Below, piece after piece: positions 7,697-16,314 of a DNA stretch of 64,000 nucleotides (positions within the stretch are counted from its first letter, which is position 1; every line of letters starts with the position of its first letter). The DNA is taken from assembly GCF_014192415.1 (NCBI RefSeq), contig NZ_JACHXY010000001.1, forward strand, positions 1,426,001 through 1,490,000, in the 5' to 3' direction. The notes under the pieces were generated by a model. That model was not told where the DNA came from, searched no databases, and saw nothing but the letters and a program-made list of their open reading frames with translations. A program made the position numbers and the translations under genes. The DNA is from Microbacterium proteolyticum (lineage in GTDB: Bacteria > Actinomycetota > Actinomycetes > Actinomycetales > Microbacteriaceae).

Positions 7697-9076
7697 CTAC
7701 AGCGCGTCGACCACCCGCGACGCCAGACCCGCGTAGGTGGCGGGCGTCAGGGCGAGCAGGCGCTGCTTCGCGGCGTCGCCGATGTCGAGTCCGCGCACGA
7801 ACTCGGCCAGCTCGGGGGCGCCCACACGCCGGCCGCGCGTGAGGTCCTTCAGCAGCGCGTAGGGGTCGGTGATCTTCGAGCGACCGGCCGCGATCTCGGC
7901 ACGTACCACCGTCTGGATGGCCTCGGCGAGCACCTCCCAGTTCACGTCGAGGTCGGCGAGCAGCACGTCTTCGGCGAGCGAGATCTCGGTGAGCCCGCGC
8001 TGCAGGTTGTCGAGCGCGAGCAGGGAGTGACCGAACGCGACGCCGATGTTGCGCTGCGTCGTGGAGTCGGTCAGGTCGCGCTGCATCCGGCTGGTGACGA
8101 GCGTGGATGCCAGGGTGCCGAACAGTCCGCCGGCGATCTCGAGGTTTGCCTCGGCGTTCTCGAAGCGGATCGGGTTGATCTTGTGCGGCATCGTCGACGA
8201 TCCGGTGGCACCTTCGACGGGGATCTGCGTGAAGTACCCGAGCGAGATGTAGGTCCAGATGTCGGTGGCGAGGTTGTGCAGGATTCCGCCCGCGTGGCGC
8301 GCGCGGTCGTACAGCTCGACCTGCCAGTCGTGCGACTCGATCTGCGTCGTGACGGGGTTGGAGCCCAGCCCCAGCGACTCGATGAACCCCCGCGTGAGTC
8401 CGGGCCAGTCGACATCGGGCTCGGCCGCGACGTGCGCCGACCAGGTACCCGTCGCGCCGGAGAACTTCGCGAGGTACTCCCCGGCATCCAATTGACGGAT
8501 GACGCGGTCGAGGCGCCACGCGAAGACGCCGATCTCTTTACCCATGGTGGTGGGCGTGGCGGGCTGGCCGTGCGTGCGCGACAGCATCGCGGCGTCGCGG
8601 TGCTGTGCCGCCAGCGCGGCGAGGGCGGTGGTGACCGCGCGCAGCTTGGGCAGCCACACGCGCTCGACCGCGCGCTGCACGGTGAGGGCGTAAGCGGTGG
8701 AGTTGATGTCTTCGCTGGTGCACGCGAAGTGCGTCAGCTCGGCGAGGCCGGTCAGACCGAGGTCGTCGAGACGGTCGCGCACGAGGTACTCGACGGCCTT
8801 CACATCGTGACGGGTGACGGCCTCTTTGGCGGCGAGCCAGGCGATCTCGTCGGCGCCGAAGTCCTCGTAGAGCGCGCGGAGCTTCGTCCGCTCGGCATCG
8901 CTGACGGGCGAGGTGCCGAACAGGGAGCGGTCTGTGAGGGCGAGCAGCCACTCGACCTCGACCTCGACGCGGGCGCGGTTCAGACCCGCCTCCGACAGGT
9001 AGTCGCCGATCTCGGACACGGTGGCGAAGTATCGACCGTCGAGCGGGCTGAGGGGCTGCGGAGGCAGAGAGGACAC
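7697..9076 (-). CDS. purB: Adenylosuccinate lyase
   Basis: A 459-residue member of the fumarase/aspartase superfamily. It removes fumarate from SAICAR and from adenylosuccinate, two steps of purine synthesis. The diagnostic mobile loop GSSTMPHKINP is present, as are the SPLDGRY N-terminus and the RTHGQPATPTTMGKE segment carrying a catalytic histidine. Length is normal. The start is GTG at 9076 after a GGGAG ribosome site. It lies just downstream of the tyrosine phosphatase gene on the same strand (27-base gap), so the two may be co-transcribed. No other pur genes are nearby. Confidence 0.96.
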   Translation of the reverse strand: MSSLPPQPLSPLDGRYFATVSEIGDYLSEAGLNRARVEVEVEWLLALTDRSLFGTSPVSDAERTKLRALYEDFGADEIAWLAAKEAVTRHDVKAVEYLVRDRLDDLGLTGLAELTHFACTSEDINSTAYALTVQRAVERVWLPKLRAVTTALAALAAQHRDAAMLSRTHGQPATPTTMGKEIGVFAWRLDRVIRQLDAGEYLAKFSGATGTWSAHVAAEPDVDWPGLTRGFIESLGLGSNPVTTQIESHDWQVELYDRARHAGGILHNLATDIWTYISLGYFTQIPVEGATGSSTMPHKINPIRFENAEANLEIAGGLFGTLASTLVTSRMQRDLTDSTTQRNIGVAFGHSLLALDNLQRGLTEISLAEDVLLADLDVNWEVLAEAIQTVVRAEIAAGRSKITDPYALLKDLTRGRRVGAPELAEFVRGLDIGDAAKQRLLALTPATYAGLASRVVDAL

Positions 9077-9103
9077 GGGTCTCCCGGGGGTCGCGCGAAC
9101 GGA

Positions 9104-9610
9104 TCAGCCCGCGGAACGGATGGCGGGCTCGAGCTGTCGGAACAGGGCTCGGCTTGCGCGTTCGATCATACCGAGCACCTCGTCGAACATCGGGGCGCCC
9201 GCGTAGTACGGGTCGGGTACGTCGAGGGTCTCGGCATCCGGGAGGAACGACTGCAGAAGAGCGATCTTGTCGGTGTCGTCATCTCTCTGCGCCCAGCCGC
9301 GCAGCACCCGTTCGTGACTGCGGTCGAGCGCGACGACGAGGTCGTTGCGCGTGAAGTCGACGTACTGGAACTGCCGCGCGCGGTGCGCCGCACCGTCGTA
9401 GCCGAGGCGGTCGAGGGCGGCGATCGTGCGGTGGTCGGCGCGCTCGCCGACGTGCCAGTCGCCGGTTCCGGCAGACGTCGATGAGACGTGGGCGCCGAGG
9501 CCCGCGGTCTCGGCGAGACGACGGAACACCACCTCGGCCATGGGCGACCGGCAGATGTTTCCGCTGCACACGAACACGACGCGGAAGGGCGCGTCGGCAC
9601 TCGCGGTCAT
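9104..9610 (-). CDS. Low-molecular-weight protein-tyrosine phosphatase
   Basis: A 168-residue cytoplasmic phosphatase. The P-loop CSGNICRS places the nucleophile at Cys15 and the phosphate-binding arginine at Arg21 (C-x5-R). The late DVPDPYY motif supplies the general-acid aspartate. In actinobacteria such enzymes act on phosphotyrosine proteins or small phosphates. No tyrosine kinase is next to it. The ATG at 9610 is directly preceded by GGAGGG, too close for a normal ribosome site; a CATGAT hexamer six bases upstream suggests leaderless translation instead. It precedes purB by 27 bases. Confidence 0.9.
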   Translation of the reverse strand: MTASADAPFRVVFVCSGNICRSPMAEVVFRRLAETAGLGAHVSSTSAGTGDWHVGERADHRTIAALDRLGYDGAAHRARQFQYVDFTRNDLVVALDRSHERVLRGWAQRDDDTDKIALLQSFLPDAETLDVPDPYYAGAPMFDEVLGMIERASRALFRQLEPAIRSAG

Positions 9611-9690
9611 CCCTCCATCATGGCGGGGACGCGTCGCGTCCGCACCCGTCGATTCCGGGCGGGTGCGCACGCGACGGTGCGACGCGCGCG

Positions 9691-10095
9691 TCAGCGGCGC
9701 TCGCGCTCCTCGCGGCGCGGGCGCAGGATGCCGCCGAGCACGGCGTTGATCACGCCGATGAGGAGTGCCGCGACCACCGTCAGCCAGAACTCGCCGGTGC
9801 GAAGACCCCAGTCCCAGTTCTCGGTGATGACCGCCGTCAGCCAAAGAAGGAACCCGTTGATGATCAGCGAGATCAGCCCGAGCGTGAGGATGTAGAGCGG
9901 AATGGCCACGATCTTCACCACCGTGCCCACGATGGTGTTCACGAGCGCGAAGATCAGCCCCACGAGCAGCAGCGTGAGCAGTACCTGCACCCACTCGCCG
10001 GGCGCGAAGGGGATGAGGCGCACCTGCAGCGCGGGCAGCAGCGTGACGATCCAGATGGCGAAGGCGTTGACGGCGACGCGGACGACGAAGCGCAT
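9691..10095 (-). CDS. Phage holin family (DUF/PF04020-like) membrane protein
   Basis: A 134-residue protein with four transmembrane helices and a very basic C-terminus (RPRREERERR). Order and spacing match the bacterial membrane family often labelled phage holin superfamily IV, which is chromosomal and not part of a lysis cassette. No phage genes are near. The ATG at 10095 is preferred over 10149 because the upstream extension is hydrophilic and a CAGAGT -10-like hexamer lies six bases before 10095. Function unknown; an envelope role is possible. Confidence 0.75.
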   Translation of the reverse strand: MRFVVRVAVNAFAIWIVTLLPALQVRLIPFAPGEWVQVLLTLLLVGLIFALVNTIVGTVVKIVAIPLYILTLGLISLIINGFLLWLTAVITENWDWGLRTGEFWLTVVAALLIGVINAVLGGILRPRREERERR

Positions 10096-10213
10096 GCGTC
10101 CACTCTGGCACTCCCCCGCCCGCGCGGCACGGGGTTGTGGGGAAGTCACCCGCGTCCCGCCAGTGGGGAGGAACCGCGCGAAGGGGGACTGACGCGCGCG
10201 GGCGCCCCGCGGT

Positions 10214-10219
10214 TAGGCT
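10214..10219 (+). promoter_or_regulatory. -10 element of leaderless hisC
   Basis: TAGGCT, six bases before the GTG start at 10226. There is no ribosome site between them. Confidence 0.6.
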
Positions 10220-10225
10220 CGCGGG

Positions 10226-11299
10226 GTGAGTGAAGAGTCGGTTGTGCCCCGTATCCGCCCCGAGATCGCCGCGCTGCCGGCGTACCGACAGGGCCGTCAG
10301 GCCAGTCCCGACGCCTTCAAGCTCTCGAGCAACGAGAACCCCTACGAGCCGCTCCCCGGTGTCCTCGATGCGGTCGTCGCCGCGGGCGCCTTCAACAGGT
10401 ACCCGGATGCCACGGCCGCGCGCCTGCGCGAACGACTCGCCGCACGGTACGGCGTCTCGCCCGACGAGGTGCATGTCGGGGCTGGTAGCGTCTCGCTGCT
10501 CGCTCAGCTGCTGCTGGCGACCTCGGGACCGGGCGACGAGGTCGTGTACGCGTGGCGCTCGTTCGAGGCCTACCCGTCGCTCGTCGCGGTGACGGGAGCG
10601 GCGAGCGTGCAGGTGCCGCTCACCGCCGACGCTCGCCACGACCTGCCCGCCATGGCCGCCGCCATCACCGAGCGCACCCGCCTGGTGATCGTCTGCAGCC
10701 CCAACAACCCCACAGGCCCCACGGTCGGCTACGACGAGTTCGCCGCCTTCGTCGACGAGGTGCCGCGGGATGTGCTCATCGTGCTGGACGAGGCCTACGC
10801 CGAGTTCGTCACCGACAGCGCCTCCGTCGAGGGCGGGCGTGTGCGTGCGGTGCTGGACCGCCCCAACATCGTCGTTCTCCGCACGTTCTCGAAGGCCTAT
10901 GGGCTCGCGGGCCTGCGTGTCGGCTACGCCATCGGCAACGAGACCGTGCTGAACGCCGCCCGCAGCACCGCGATCCCCCTGTCGGTCACGGCCGCGGGCG
11001 AGGCGGCCGCGCTTGCGAGCCTGGATGCCGAGGGCGAACTGCTCCACCGGGTCGCCGTCATCGCCGAACGGCGGGACCGGCTGGTCGACCGCCTGCGCGA
11101 GACCGGGTGGGACGTGCCCGACGCCCAGGGCAACTTCGTCTGGCTCGCCGCGGGGGAGCGCACGCTCGAGGTGGCCGCGGCGTTCGACGCGGCGGGGCTC
11201 ATCGTGCGCCCGTTCGCGGGCGACGGCATCCGCATCTCCATCGGCGAAGAGGAGTCGCTCGACCGCGTCGTCGAGGTCGCCGCCGCCCACGCGGGCTGA
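10226..11299 (+). CDS. hisC: Histidinol-phosphate / aromatic aminotransferase
   Basis: A 357-residue class I/II PLP aminotransferase. It shows the [11 protein letters not shown] start, the [10 protein letters not shown] segment, the aspartate of VLDEAYAEF that contacts the cofactor nitrogen, and the catalytic lysine in [16 protein letters not shown]. This subfamily converts imidazole-acetol phosphate with glutamate to histidinol phosphate, and some actinobacterial members prefer aromatic amino acids. No his operon surrounds it, so an aromatic (Pat-type) role is equally open. Start GTG at 10226 with a leaderless promoter. Confidence 0.88.
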   Translation: MSEESVVPRIRPEIAALPAYRQGRQASPDAFKLSSNENPYEPLPGVLDAVVAAGAFNRYPDATAARLRERLAARYGVSPDEVHVGAGSVSLLAQLLLATSGPGDEVVYAWRSFEAYPSLVAVTGAASVQVPLTADARHDLPAMAAAITERTRLVIVCSPNNPTGPTVGYDEFAAFVDEVPRDVLIVLDEAYAEFVTDSASVEGGRVRAVLDRPNIVVLRTFSKAYGLAGLRVGYAIGNETVLNAARSTAIPLSVTAAGEAAALASLDAEGELLHRVAVIAERRDRLVDRLRETGWDVPDAQGNFVWLAAGERTLEVAAAFDAAGLIVRPFAGDGIRISIGEEESLDRVVEVAAAHAG

Positions 11300-11344
11300 G
11301 CGCACCGCGGTCGACCGCGTGGCGGCTTCGCCGGGAAAGGGCGA

Positions 11345-11712
11345 TCACGAGAAGTGGTCGGCAGCGGGGCTGTCGCGGCCGGTCATCATCACGCAGACGC
11401 GGGAGGTGTCGCCGGGGCTGTTTACCTCGACCAGGAACAATCTGCGCTCATCAGCGAACTGCTCCACCCCCACGGACGTCGGAGAGCACGGCACGGACGC
11501 CTGCGGTTGGGCGTCACCCTCGCCGACGGCACCACTGCCGCGGTCGGGCCGGCTCCACGCGGCCGGCATCGGGGCGAGGGGCGCCGGTGGCGCGCAGATT
11601 CTTTTGAGGCCAGGGCGTCGGTCCACGCTTCCGCGTGTCGACTCTGAGCGGCGCTCAGGGCGCGTCGCCACACGGCATCCGTTTGTCCGACGTCCACGGC
11701 GGATTCCGGCAT
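11345..11712 (-). pseudogene. Possible small frameshifted gene of unknown function
   Basis: The 466-base gap between hisC and the dehydrogenase operon has no clear gene, but the minus strand looks coding in two overlapping phases. One starts at 11712 with MPESAVDVGQTDAVWRRAL and stays open to 11422. Another reads through VEQFADERRLFLVEV to a stop at 11345 with strongly G/C-biased third codon positions. Joined by one frameshift they would give a protein of about 120 residues. This could be a decayed gene, a sequencing slip or chance in high-GC DNA. I recognise no family. Confidence 0.3.
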
Positions 11713-11753
11713 CCGTTGTACACCTCATGCGGTCGTCAGCATGGGTCGGGCGT

Positions 11754-11759
11754 TAGCGT
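11754..11759 (+). promoter_or_regulatory. -10 element of the 2-oxoacid dehydrogenase operon
   Basis: TAGCGT, six bases before the ATG at 11766. A GGGGGA stretch in between could also be read as a weak ribosome site. Confidence 0.5.
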
Positions 11760-11765
11760 GGGGGA

Positions 11766-12896
11766 ATGACCCCGCTCGACGATCCCGCTCTCGTGCGCGT
11801 TCTGGCAGCCGATGGCACGCTGGCGCCCACGCCCGCGGCCGAGCGCTACCTGCCGCTCATCGACGCCCTGACCGACGCCGAACTCGAGACGTTCTATCGC
11901 GACATGGTCTCGATCCGCGCGTTCGACGTGCAGGCGACCAACCTGCAGCGACAGGGCCAGCTCGCCCTGTGGCCCCCGTCGTTCGGACAGGAGGCCGCCC
12001 AGGTGGGTTCCGCTCGCGCCGCCCGCGCGCAGGACCACATCTTCCCCTCCTACCGCGAGCACGTGGTCACCCGCATCCGCGGCGTCGACCCGATCGACAT
12101 CATCCGGCTCATGCGCGGACTCACCCACGGCGGGTGGGACCCCACGGACCCGAAGAACGGCAACACGCACATCTACACCCTCGTGCTCGGTGCGCAGACG
12201 TTGCACGCCACGGGCCTCGGCATGGGTCTGGTGTTCGACGGCAAGGCGGGAACGGGCGACCCCGAGCGCGACGAGGCCGTGATGGTCTACTACGGCGACG
12301 GCGCGTCCAGTCAGGGCGACGTGCACGAGGCGATGGTGTTCGCCGCGAGCTTCCAGACGCCGCAGGTCTTCTTCCTGCAGAACAACCAGTGGGCCATCTC
12401 GGTGCCGGTCGCGACGCAGTCGCGCTCGCCGCTGTACAAGCGCGGTGAGGGCTACGGCATCCCGAGCCTCCAGGTCGACGGCAACGACGTGCTCGCCAGC
12501 TACGCCGTGTCGAAGGTCGCCCTCGACGAGGCGCGCGCCGGAGGCGGCCCCCGCGCCATCGAGGCGATGACGTACCGCATGGGAGCACACACCACGAGCG
12601 ACGACCCCACGAAGTACCGCACCTCCGACGAAGAGAAGGCGTGGGCCGGGCGCGATCCCATCGCCCGCATGCGCACCTACCTCGAGGGACGAGGGGCGCC
12701 GCAGCGGTTCTTCGACGACGCGGATGCCGAGGGCGCCGCCCTCGCCGATGACGTGCGCGTGCGCACCAACGAGCTGGGCACGATCCCCCGCGACCACATG
12801 TTCGACAGCGTCTACTCCGAGACGCACGCGCTCATCCACGAGGAGCAGCGCTGGCTCGACGACTACGAAACGTCGATGGACGGAGGCGCCCCGTGA
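11766..12896 (+). CDS. bkdA: 2-oxoacid dehydrogenase E1 component, alpha subunit
   Basis: A 376-residue thiamine-diphosphate enzyme subunit. The cofactor motif runs from GDGASSQGDVHEAM to NNQWAIS (GDG...NN). The phosphorylation-loop region is YRMGAHTTSDDPTKYR, typical of branched-chain or pyruvate dehydrogenase E1 alpha. With the beta subunit it decarboxylates a 2-oxoacid and transfers the acyl group to the lipoyl arm of E2. Branched-chain substrates are most likely because this two-subunit E1 type is the usual Bkd form in actinobacteria, which mostly use a single-chain AceE for pyruvate. First gene of bkdA-bkdB-E2. Confidence 0.88.
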   Translation: MTPLDDPALVRVLAADGTLAPTPAAERYLPLIDALTDAELETFYRDMVSIRAFDVQATNLQRQGQLALWPPSFGQEAAQVGSARAARAQDHIFPSYREHVVTRIRGVDPIDIIRLMRGLTHGGWDPTDPKNGNTHIYTLVLGAQTLHATGLGMGLVFDGKAGTGDPERDEAVMVYYGDGASSQGDVHEAMVFAASFQTPQVFFLQNNQWAISVPVATQSRSPLYKRGEGYGIPSLQVDGNDVLASYAVSKVALDEARAGGGPRAIEAMTYRMGAHTTSDDPTKYRTSDEEKAWAGRDPIARMRTYLEGRGAPQRFFDDADAEGAALADDVRVRTNELGTIPRDHMFDSVYSETHALIHEEQRWLDDYETSMDGGAP

Positions 12897-13870
12897 CCGA
12901 GAACCTTCCGATCAGCCGAGCTCTGAACGCCGGGCTCCGCCGCGCACTCGAGACGAACGACCGCGTACTGCTCATGGGCGAGGACATCGGCCCGCTCGGC
13001 GGCGTGTTCCGCGTGACCGAGGGCCTGCAGAAAGACTTCGGTCCGCGTCGCGTCATCGACTCCCCGCTGGCGGAGTCGGGCATCGTCGGCACCGCGATCG
13101 GTCTCGCGATGAGCGGGTTCCGCCCCGTGCTCGAGATCCAGTTCGACGGGTTCGTCTTCCCCGCGTTCGACCAGATCACCTCGCAGCTGGCGAAGCTCAC
13201 GAATCGCCACGAGGGCGCTCTGCGCATGCCCGTCGTCATCCGCATCCCCTATGGCGGGCACATCGGCGCGGTCGAGCACCACCAGGAGAGCCCGGAGGCG
13301 TACTTCACGCACACCCCGGGTCTGCGCGTGGTCAGCCCCTCGAACGCGAACGACGCGTACTGGATGATCCAGCAGGCGATCGACTCGCCCGACCCGGTCG
13401 TCTTCTTCGAGCCCAAGGCGAAGTACTGGCAGAAGGGCGAGGTCGACACCGAAGCCCCCGCCCTCCCGCTGCACGCCAGCCGCATCGTGCGCCGCGGCAC
13501 CGACGTGACACTCGTCGGGCACGGCGCCATGGTGACGACGCTGCTGCAGGCGGCCGCGCTCGCCGAGAGCGAAGGCACGAGCTGCGAGGTCATCGACCTG
13601 CGTTCGCTGTCCCCGGTCGACTACGGCCCGCTGCTCGACTCGGTGCGCCGTACCGGCCGCATGGTCTACGCGCAGGAGGCGCCGGGCTTCACCTCGCTCG
13701 GCTCCGAGGTCGCCGCGACCGTGATGGAGAAGGCGTTCTTCGCACTCGAGGCGCCCGTGCTGCGCGTCTCGGGCTTCGACGTGCCCTTCCCGCCCGCCAA
13801 GCTCGAGGGCACCTACCTGCCCGACGCCGACCGCATCCTCGAGGCCGTCGACCGGTCTCTCGCCTACTGA
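12893..13870 (+). CDS. bkdB: 2-oxoacid dehydrogenase E1 component, beta subunit
   Basis: A 325-residue transketolase-like partner of the alpha subunit. It carries the [17 protein letters not shown] start, the [15 protein letters not shown] segment that lines the thiamine site, and the C-terminal transketolase domain with [12 protein letters not shown]. The GTG start lies in the stop codon of the alpha gene (GTGA), so the two are translationally coupled for 1:1 assembly. Length is typical. Confidence 0.9.
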   Translation: MTENLPISRALNAGLRRALETNDRVLLMGEDIGPLGGVFRVTEGLQKDFGPRRVIDSPLAESGIVGTAIGLAMSGFRPVLEIQFDGFVFPAFDQITSQLAKLTNRHEGALRMPVVIRIPYGGHIGAVEHHQESPEAYFTHTPGLRVVSPSNANDAYWMIQQAIDSPDPVVFFEPKAKYWQKGEVDTEAPALPLHASRIVRRGTDVTLVGHGAMVTTLLQAAALAESEGTSCEVIDLRSLSPVDYGPLLDSVRRTGRMVYAQEAPGFTSLGSEVAATVMEKAFFALEAPVLRVSGFDVPFPPAKLEGTYLPDADRILEAVDRSLAY

Positions 13871-13949
13871 CCCGCACCCCTCCGCCTCGCCCGAGCATTC
13901 CGTCGCGGCGACCCCGGTGACAAGCTGGCTCCCGAGCAAAGGACACACC

Positions 13950-15293
13950 GTGACCGATCAGACGTTCGTTCTCCCCGATGTCGGCGAAGGCCTCACCGAG
14001 GCCGAAATCGTGCAGTGGCGCGTCGCACCCGGTGACACCGTCGCCGTCAACGACGTGATCGTCGAGATCGAGACGGCCAAGTCGCTCGTCGAGCTGCCCT
14101 CGCCCTACTCGGGTACCGTCGGCGAGCTGCTGGCATCGGAGGGCGCGACCGTCGAGGTCGGGTCGCCCATCATCACGATCGGCTCAGCGGATGCCACGCC
14201 CCCGGCGCCCGCGGCCCCGACCACCGTCCCCGAGCCCAGCGACCCGGGCGGCGCCGTGCTCGTCGGCTACGGCACGGGAGGAACGGTGTCGTCGCGGCGC
14301 CGCAAGCCCGCGGAGCGTCCGGTCGCGGCATCCGTCGGCGTCGTCGCCAAGCCCCCGATCCGCAAGCTCGCGCGCGATCTCGGCGTCGACCTGTCGGCGG
14401 TCACGCCCAGCGGCACCGCCGGTGAGGTCACCCGCGACGACGTGGTGAAGCACGCCGAGCAGGCCAGCGTCTTCCGCAACATCGAGACGCCCGCGTGGGG
14501 CGACGTGCGCGAGGAGACGATCGAGGTCTCTGCCCCCGCAGTGCCCGCGCCCGTGGCCTCCGCTCCCGCTCCCGCCGCTCAGGCCGCCGACGCGCGGGAG
14601 GAGTCCATTCCCGTCCGGGGCGTCCGTAAAGCCACCGCCAACGCGATGACCTCGAGCGCATACTCGGCCCCGCACGTGTCGGTGTGGGTCGACGTCGACG
14701 CCTCGCGCACCATGGAGCTCGTCAAGCGACTCAAGGCGTCGCCCGACTTCGCCGACGTGAAGATCTCACCGCTGCTGATCATGGCCCGCGCCGTGATCTG
14801 GGCCCTTCGCCGCACGCCGATGATCAACGCCGCGTGGGTCGACACCGACGCCGGTGCGCAGATCAGCGTGCGCCACTACGTGAACCTCGGCATCGCCGCC
14901 GCAACCCCGCGGGGCCTCCTCGTCCCCAACATCAAGGACGCGCAGGGCATGAACACGCGCGAACTGGCGAAGGCGCTCGAGCACCTCACGCTCACCGCCC
15001 GCGAGGGCAAGACGAGCCTCGCCGACCAGTCCGGCGGCACGTTCACGATCACCAACATCGGCGTGTTCGGGGTGGATGCCGGTACCCCGATCATCAACCC
15101 GGGCGAGGCCGGCATCATCGCCCTCGGCGCGATCCGCCAGAAGCCGTGGGTCGTCGACGGCGAAGTGCGCCCCCGCTGGGTCACGACGGTCTCGGGTTCG
15201 TTCGATCATCGCGTGGTCGACGGTGACGGGATCTCGCGGTTCATCGCCGACGTGGCATCCGTGCTGGAGGAGCCGGCGCTGCTGCTCGACTGA
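13950..15293 (+). CDS. bkdC: Dihydrolipoamide acyltransferase (E2) of the 2-oxoacid dehydrogenase
   Basis: A 447-residue E2. Domains in order are a lipoyl domain (about 3-77, lipoylated lysine at Lys44 in [11 protein letters not shown]), an Ala/Pro linker, a peripheral subunit-binding domain (about 137-175, [17 protein letters not shown]), a second linker, and the acyltransferase core with [11 protein letters not shown] near the end. The GTG at 13950 follows an AAAGGA ribosome site, 79 bases after bkdB. No E3 (lipoamide dehydrogenase) follows, so the complex must use an E3 encoded elsewhere. Confidence 0.93.
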   Translation: MTDQTFVLPDVGEGLTEAEIVQWRVAPGDTVAVNDVIVEIETAKSLVELPSPYSGTVGELLASEGATVEVGSPIITIGSADATPPAPAAPTTVPEPSDPGGAVLVGYGTGGTVSSRRRKPAERPVAASVGVVAKPPIRKLARDLGVDLSAVTPSGTAGEVTRDDVVKHAEQASVFRNIETPAWGDVREETIEVSAPAVPAPVASAPAPAAQAADAREESIPVRGVRKATANAMTSSAYSAPHVSVWVDVDASRTMELVKRLKASPDFADVKISPLLIMARAVIWALRRTPMINAAWVDTDAGAQISVRHYVNLGIAAATPRGLLVPNIKDAQGMNTRELAKALEHLTLTAREGKTSLADQSGGTFTITNIGVFGVDAGTPIINPGEAGIIALGAIRQKPWVVDGEVRPRWVTTVSGSFDHRVVDGDGISRFIADVASVLEEPALLLD

Positions 15294-15317
15294 GCGCGGA
15301 CGGCTTCGAGCGCCCGG

Positions 15318-16019
15318 CTACGCGATCCGATCGGCCGTGCCCGCGGCGAGCAGCGACGTCATCACGGGTGCGAGCTGACGGGCGGCCGACCGCGGGTGCT
15401 CGAGGTGCCACTGGTACGCCCAGACCGGCAGGTCGCGGTGCCGCACGGCCTCGACGGTGCCGTCCGCGGCGCGCGCCGTGGCATCCAGGCCCCCTCCGAG
15501 CCGGTCGACCGATTGGTGATGACTGCACAGGAGGTCGCCGGACGCCGAGATGGGGTCGGGCCGGTCGAAGCGGACGTCGGTCGCGACGAAGGGGTCCCCC
15601 TCGGAGCGGCGGTGTCCGGCGATGTCCTGGTGCAGGGTGCCCCCGAACGCGACGTTGACCAGCTGCATGCCGCGACAGATTCCGAGCAGGGGACGACCGG
15701 CAGCGACCGTTTCGCGGATCACGGCGAGCTGCGCCTCATCCGCTTCCAGGTCGTAGGGCGTCCGGTGCGGCCGGAGGTCGGCGGCGCCGTAAGCGCGCGG
15801 GTCGACGTCTTCACCGCCCAGGATGACGACGACGTCGGCGCGGCGGGCGGCGTCGAGGAGCGTCTCGAGGGGCTTCTCGGCCGCGGGGTGGAGCGCCACC
15901 GTCCACCCGGCGTCGCGGAGGGCGGTCACGGCTCCCTCGTTGAGGTCGTCGAGGAGCGCCTGGTAGCGAGGGGCGTTCGGACGGGTGTCGCGGATGTGGA
16001 AGAGAGCGGCGGTCGGCAT
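15318..16019 (-). CDS. Class I glutamine amidotransferase-like hydrolase (peptidase C26, PuuD-like)
   Basis: A 233-residue protein with the nucleophile Cys115 in GICRGMQL and a QWHLEHP motif giving the His/Glu of the triad (usually QWHPE). The early VVILGGEDVDPRAYG block is typical of gamma-glutamyl-GABA hydrolases, which free GABA from gamma-glutamyl-GABA in putrescine breakdown. Start ATG at 16019 after AAGGA. It is divergent from the kinase/aminotransferase fusion, and the pairing hints at a shared amine or polyamine pathway. The actual substrate is not shown. Confidence 0.8.
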   Translation of the reverse strand: MPTAALFHIRDTRPNAPRYQALLDDLNEGAVTALRDAGWTVALHPAAEKPLETLLDAARRADVVVILGGEDVDPRAYGAADLRPHRTPYDLEADEAQLAVIRETVAAGRPLLGICRGMQLVNVAFGGTLHQDIAGHRRSEGDPFVATDVRFDRPDPISASGDLLCSHHQSVDRLGGGLDATARAADGTVEAVRHRDLPVWAYQWHLEHPRSAARQLAPVMTSLLAAGTADRIA

Positions 16020-16181
16020 CGGGATCCTTGGGAGAAGCGAGAGAGCTTCAGGATGCCAGGGTCGGGCTACGGGGATGTGACGGAAGCGCCTGCTCAGATG
16101 CGGCACGATGATCGCGCTGACGCCGAGACTCTCCGCACGACGCTGCGCATCGAGACGACGGCGCCCGGCCACGTGCACCCT

Positions 16182-16207
16182 CAGGATGCCGTGCAGGTGG
16201 CATCCTG
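16182..16207. repeat. Inverted pair of the GGATGCC 7-mer
   Basis: CAGGATGCC and GGCATCCTG form a perfect 9-bp inverted repeat around an 8-base loop in the divergent gap 16020-16314. It contains two copies of the window-wide frequent 7-mer. It could be a hairpin or operator; the rest of the gap should hold the two promoters. Confidence 0.6.
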
Positions 16208-16314
16208 CGTACGGACGCCGACCACGCGCGGGACGCGCCCGACGGGTCGCATGACCCGGCTCCACCGAACACCCCGCGCGGCCACGCGCACGACCGACGA
16301 GAACGAGGAACCCC

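Noticed and set aside
9691-10095. Phage remnant, suggested by the holin name
   Set aside because: This membrane family is chromosomal and no phage structural, lysis or integrase gene is near.
13871-15317. A fourth gene (E3) of the dehydrogenase operon
   Set aside because: After E2 there are only 24 bases before the convergent amidotransferase gene; no lipoamide dehydrogenase is present.
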